DNA from: a virus
Length of the DNA stretch: 27,226 nucleotides
Strand: one strand, 5' to 3'
IMG/VR virus record: IMGVR_UViG_3300037567_001158
Span: 1 to 27,226 of that record
The notes beneath the pieces were generated by a model. The model was not told the DNA's origin, ran no database searches, and saw nothing but the letters and a program-made list of their open reading frames with translations. The position numbers and the translations under genes are program-made. Shown here in pieces: positions 23,227 to 27,226 of the stretch (positions are counted from its first letter, which is position 1; each line of letters opens with the position of its first letter).

Positions 23227-26200
23227 GCTATTTACTTGGGGTGCTCATGAGCCCGAAGAATCAACTGGTTTAGCTCAAAAGACTCCTAGCAGTCTTGCGA
23301 GCCTTGTTGCGCTTGGTCCAGTTGCAGCTGGAGGTATTTACGGGTTCAAGGCTCTTAGATCTAACGAGCCAGGAGCGATACTTGGTTTACGTACAAACAA
23401 CCTCGCAGATGCTGGTGCTACCGTTGGAGACAGCGTTAGACGCATGCAGGCGGCTAGAACTGCTGCCCAGGCACAGAGTACAGAAAAATTTGCTGAATCA
23501 CTCAGAGCAAATTCTGGTGAGAAAGTAAAAGAAATTCTACGAGGAAATGTAGAAAAAAGGAACGCATTCCTTCAAGCAATGCTTTCGACCCTAGAGCAAC
23601 CAGGAGTTGCTCTAGGTCAGGAGAGCAGCGTAAGCGCACTTAGAACTCAGATAGTTGATTTAATGCGGCATGAAGCTGAGATTGTTGACGAGCAAGCAGA
23701 AATCCTAGTTCGGAGTACTCTAGACACAATGATGGAGTCCTCTACCCAGGAAACAAAAGCAGCATTCAAGCACTTCCAGGGCGAGTTCAATAGAATAGCA
23801 CCCTTCATACAGGCTCCCTCAACACAAACCAGAGGCATGAAGCCGGTTTTCCAGACAGTTGATGATGGAGTTTTTGATTTCCTTAGAGGCCTTGACAGCG
23901 GTAGCCGAAAAACCAGTGCTGTTAAAAACTACGAACAACTAACAGACATGCTTTCAGGGACTCGTGGGGCAAGAGTAGAAGTTGGCCGTGTTGTAGAAAG
24001 CGGAGGTATGCAAGGAGCCTATGCTCGCGTTTATGCGGGAAAGCAATTCGTAAAGACAATACCTCTCAGTGTTCCTCGAATAGGTGGTGTTCCAATAGTA
24101 AGACTTGGCGAGGGAATGCAAACCGCTTATGCAGGGAGTAGAGGCTATGGTTCAGCTACAGCACTGCATACTGCCTTAGAATCACTAGGGCCCTCTCCAA
24201 CAGGACCTCAGATAACAGCTGCTGTTCAAAAAAGTGGAGCTGTTTATGGACTGGAGACACATGAGCTACGTCAGTTTCGACGTGAACTAGAAGGAGCTGG
24301 AAGAAATATATTCGCTTTAAATTCAAGGGAGCTTGGTCAGCGACAGCGGACTATGTTGGATAGAGTTGAACGAGCTATGGGTGCAACAGGGTCTACAGAT
24401 CCATTTCTAGCTAAACAAGCGCAACACTTAGAGGGAGGTCTACGAACGAACCGGTCTCTACTAACCATTACCGGTATGGAAGATCTTCCTGCTGGTGCTA
24501 GAGAGCAGCTTAGACCTAGGCTAGCAGCAGCTCCTGGTGGAATGTTTGAAGCAGCTGCACCAGCTGAAGTTGGGAGGCTTCCTGGTGGTGGCGAATTTGC
24601 ACACGTTGGATTGCGAGTTAATAGTCCTATTAATTCAGTTAGACCAATTGGTGAACTAAGCAGACACACACTTCCTGTAACTGCTCGCATAGAGCAGGTT
24701 CCAGGACGAAAGGGAATGTTTCTTCCAGGAGCAGCCTTAGCTTCAAATGAAGCTTTAAATAGTGTGGGTAGAGCTTTGAGTACTGGAGGTACCTTCCATC
24801 AGTGGAATCAGAATGTTCTCTGGGCTGACAATATGGTAGTTAACAGTATGAACAAGGTTCATATTCTTGATGTTCGTGAAGGTGGATCTCGTTTTGGCAT
24901 CGGTCCGGAGGGTGGATCATATGTTGGTGGACGTCAGCACGTTCAGGTTCCACTCACAAAGACAGTGATCGACCCACAAGGAACAGGCCGAGGGTCTCGG
25001 AAGCTAACAGAGTTGCTCCGAGAAAGACATGAGAAGGCTTTAGGACCACTAATTGTTGAGCAACAAGAGCTTCCTGAATTCTTCAAGAAATACGGAGGAT
25101 TTCTTGGCACCGGAGGTGCTGGACAAGAAGTTAACATTGCCAACTACACGGGTCTAAAAAGGCTATCCATGCAGCTTGACCCACTTACACCCTACAGTGA
25201 AACTGGAGGGACTCCACGGATACACCTAATGCTAGGCGGTGTGTTCGATACTACAGGTCAAGGAAAGGGATTCGGAGGTCTATTTAAGGGAGTTATGAAA
25301 GAGGGGACTCCTGCTGCTATGGCAGGGCTCCGAGCCGAGAATCCATTCGTAGATACCCTTATGAAACGGCTAGGAATACAGTCAGCTGATACTATTTTTG
25401 CAGGCCCAGGCATGCTTAAGAAGGCATCCCATATTCTAGCACTTCAGATGCTCACTGGTTATGGTACAACCACCAAGCATCCAGGAGGAGCTGCTGGGCT
25501 ATTTGATCAGATACACAAGGAGGTGCAGATTGCTGGAAAAGAATTCACCCAAGGCCCACGTGAGAGTGCGAGAAATTTTGCTACTCGAAGACAACTTCTG
25601 GCAACTACAGATGTACTATCTGGACGAATGGCTAAAGCTAAGGTTCCTGCAGTTGCCGCAGGCGGTGTACTTGCTGGTATCTTCAGCAAGGAGATTGCGG
25701 GAGCTCATGGAGTTGAGCATGAGGCTGTTAGAAAAATTATTACCAGACATTGGGGAGAAAAGGGTGGAGCAGCAGTAATGAAAGAAGCAGCCGAAGGTTT
25801 TGCCCTTGGTGCAGCAGGTCTCACTGCGGGCCCACTGCCCGCTATATTGCGTGGAGCTGAAGCCTCTGTGACTCCACGATTCTTCCAATTCTTACAGCAT
25901 CAGCTACAGAGTGTTATTGGCTTATCTCAAGATGCAACAAGTGAAATGCTTGCTAGTATCCTTGCAAGCAAGCCTGGTGCAGCTAAACACATGAACATTG
26001 TTAAAGGTCTTACCGAGGTGCAGGGCACTCTTCGTGGTGAAGCTGGACTTCTAAATAAAGAGTTAGCAGGGTTGCCCAGAGTTTCGGCCAAAGACTTCTC
26101 TCAGCTACAACCAGATGATATTCGAGGCTTCTTACAGCAACATAAGAAAGGGTTCATGCTTAGTTTTGGATCCTCTGATACTGCAATGGGCAAGGCTGCT

Positions 26201-27226
26201 CAAAGAGCATTTGGCGCGGAGGAGATACTACTTCGGGGTGGTGATCTCCTTGCCGAAATGAAGGGCGCTACTATCGCAACAACACAAGGTCCTCTTCATA
26301 TTCTCGACGAGTACACTAGACAGGTCACCCATCTTCAAAGAAATCTTGTTACGATTCAGCAAACTGTTGGCAGAGGCGAGAAAGAGCTAGTTAGTGCGAT
26401 ACAGACAATGGAGAAATGGCAGGGCAGCATGTCAGAGCTCTGGGGCAAGTCGGTCAGAGGACTTCTAAAAGGAAAGATTGAAGGATCTGCTTTTGCTCAG
26501 CTATCACCTCTTAGCTTGACTCAGAAGGCTGGGGTTTCGGTAGCTGTTCCAGAAGTACGGTATGACGCTCAAGGTTTGAAAAGTGAAGCTGGAGAAAAGC
26601 TCTTTAGACGAGCAAAGAGATTTGTTCAGGGTCGTCAGGGAGCTGCGGTACTAGTAGATTCGCAATACTTCATGGATTCTATGAGAAGCTTTATAAGCGG
26701 TACAGAGAAGAGTCTCATGGCTGAGAATCCTGCTCTAAGCGTGGCAGGAGCTCGGGTAGAGGCCAGGAAGCAGGCTGGAAGGAGAGCGGCTAGATTCTTT
26801 ACTGGTATGGAGGGTGGAGCTCAACCTAGAGGGGTTACCTCTTTGTTCGCTCGGTTCCCACTGCTTGGTCCAGGTCACGTGCAGACAGTAGAAGTTGGCC
26901 GCTGGATGGGTGAGGTTGGTGCTGGAGATAAGACCTTTAAAGCTTTCACTAGCACACGAGAAGGGGGTGCAGCACTAGCCAAGCTAAACAAGCTTAGTTT
27001 CTTGGATAAAGAAACCGGAAAAATGGTCCAGATCAATCCAATAACAGGATTTAGAGACATAGCAAATCTTGGAGGAAAGGGGAAGACAGCTGTCGGAGAA
27101 TTCTTTGGTTCAATGCTAGAGAATACTCACAAGTTCATGTCTGAAGGTGGTGGCAAAATCCATGTAACAGACTATCTCTTAGATGTTCACTATATGGGGA
27201 AAAAGGGAGGATACCAGATTGACTTA
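23210..27226 (+). CDS. Giant tail-region protein 2 (3' truncated; tape measure or virion enzyme candidate)
   Basis: The frame opens at ATG 23210, inside the last 17 bases of giant gene 1, with AGAGG eight bases upstream. I read it without a stop to base 27226, giving 1339 residues with no end. It is Ala/Gly/Arg-rich. Residues about 20-230 are mostly helical (AQAQSTEKFAESL and similar heptad-like stretches). About 480-590 is beta-rich with KVHILDVREGGSRFGIGPEG. There is a hydrophobic patch (KVPAVAAGGVLAGIF) near 815 and helical, coiled-coil-like sequence around 1040-1090. At 1213-1232, FARFPLLGPGHVQTVEVGRW resembles a strand-turn motif of double-psi-barrel RNA polymerases; the window ends at GGYQIDL. 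It may be the tape measure, an ejected protein or a virion enzyme. Confidence 0.55.
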   Translation, partial: MYFLNKLFTWGAHEPEESTGLAQKTPSSLASLVALGPVAAGGIYGFKALRSNEPGAILGLRTNNLADAGATVGDSVRRMQAARTAAQAQSTEKFAESLRANSGEKVKEILRGNVEKRNAFLQAMLSTLEQPGVALGQESSVSALRTQIVDLMRHEAEIVDEQAEILVRSTLDTMMESSTQETKAAFKHFQGEFNRIAPFIQAPSTQTRGMKPVFQTVDDGVFDFLRGLDSGSRKTSAVKNYEQLTDMLSGTRGARVEVGRVVESGGMQGAYARVYAGKQFVKTIPLSVPRIGGVPIVRLGEGMQTAYAGSRGYGSATALHTALESLGPSPTGPQITAAVQKSGAVYGLETHELRQFRRELEGAGRNIFALNSRELGQRQRTMLDRVERAMGATGSTDPFLAKQAQHLEGGLRTNRSLLTITGMEDLPAGAREQLRPRLAAAPGGMFEAAAPAEVGRLPGGGEFAHVGLRVNSPINSVRPIGELSRHTLPVTARIEQVPGRKGMFLPGAALASNEALNSVGRALSTGGTFHQWNQNVLWADNMVVNSMNKVHILDVREGGSRFGIGPEGGSYVGGRQHVQVPLTKTVIDPQGTGRGSRKLTELLRERHEKALGPLIVEQQELPEFFKKYGGFLGTGGAGQEVNIANYTGLKRLSMQLDPLTPYSETGGTPRIHLMLGGVFDTTGQGKGFGGLFKGVMKEGTPAAMAGLRAENPFVDTLMKRLGIQSADTIFAGPGMLKKASHILALQMLTGYGTTTKHPGGAAGLFDQIHKEVQIAGKEFTQGPRESARNFATRRQLLATTDVLSGRMAKAKVPAVAAGGVLAGIFSKEIAGAHGVEHEAVRKIITRHWGEKGGAAVMKEAAEGFALGAAGLTAGPLPAILRGAEASVTPRFFQFLQHQLQSVIGLSQDATSEMLASILASKPGAAKHMNIVKGLTEVQGTLRGEAGLLNKELAGLPRVSAKDFSQLQPDDIRGFLQQHKKGFMLSFGSSDTAMGKAAQRAFGAEEILLRGGDLLAEMKGATIATTQGPLHILDEYTRQVTHLQRNLVTIQQTVGRGEKELVSAIQTMEKWQGSMSELWGKSVRGLLKGKIEGSAFAQLSPLSLTQKAGVSVAVPEVRYDAQGLKSEAGEKLFRRAKRFVQGRQGAAVLVDSQYFMDSMRSFISGTEKSLMAENPALSVAGARVEARKQAGRRAARFFTGMEGGAQPRGVTSLFARFPLLGPGHVQTVEVGRWMGEVGAGDKTFKAFTSTREGGAALAKLNKLSFLDKETGKMVQINPITGFRDIANLGGKGKTAVGEFFGSMLENTHKFMSEGGGKIHVTDYLLDVHYMGKKGGYQIDL
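23590..23616. repeat. Perfect 11-bp inverted repeat, 5-base loop
   Basis: CCTAGAGCAAC (23590-23600), loop CAGGA, GTTGCTCTAGG (23606-23616). Two further pairs could form beyond a bulged C. It lies early in giant gene 2 and is the longest perfect intragenic stem I found. No U-tract follows. Confidence 0.88.

Noticed and set aside
1-27226. Stop-codon reassignment (amber recoding), seen in some large phages
   Set aside because: TAG ends at least eight of the genes here (for example at 121, 422, 8907, 10268, 12708, 14861, 16882 and 19111), each followed closely by a well-placed start. The standard code explains everything.
1-27226. tRNA genes, CRISPR arrays, introns, inteins, insertion sequences or attachment sites
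   Set aside because: Genes abut or overlap almost throughout, the only gap over 100 bp is 4106-4225, and no cloverleaf, spaced direct-repeat array, transposase or interrupted structural gene was seen.

Overview
The window is a structural (head, neck and tail) module of a contractile-tailed bacteriophage (Caudoviricetes, myovirus morphology). All 19 genes lie on the plus strand, tightly packed, mostly behind good Shine-Dalgarno sites. The unusually large portal (619 aa), protease-scaffold (645 aa), sheath (712 aa) and two giant tail-region proteins (1369 aa and at least 1339 aa) suggest a large-genome phage. All three stop codons are used (TAG often), so the standard bacterial code applies. 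The host cannot be named from the sequence.

Layout: 1-2249 holds the tail end of an unknown gene, a small acidic protein and a large hydrophobic protein just upstream of the portal. 2246-8909 is the head block: portal, a 120-bp gap with a candidate sigma70-type promoter, a prohead protease fused to an acidic scaffold, a beta-rich structural protein and the HK97-fold major capsid protein, closed by a strong intrinsic terminator at 8945-8975. 8998-12710 is the neck/decoration block: a small protein, an Ig-like protein, a probable connector with an Ig-like N-terminus, a zinc-finger neck protein and a tail-completion candidate. 12725-17570 is the tail block: sheath, tail tube and two further proteins with tube-like sequence. 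17572-19113 carries two probable tail assembly chaperones. 19117-27226 is filled by two giant genes overlapping by 17 bp; the second runs off the window.

How they work together: the portal starts the procapsid; the protease-scaffold shapes and then cleaves it; capsid and accessory proteins form the shell; neck proteins close it; sheath and tube polymerise around a tape measure that should be one of the giant proteins, with the chaperones assisting.

The least expected observations are: three tandem tube-like genes; a protease-scaffold with a Cys/His insert and a plausible internal start; an A10 tract in the first chaperone gene; a marked excess of perfect 10-11 bp hairpins inside coding sequence; and, near the truncated end of the second giant protein, a short motif that locally resembles double-psi-barrel RNA polymerases. 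The last is speculative, but a few more bases of sequence would test it.
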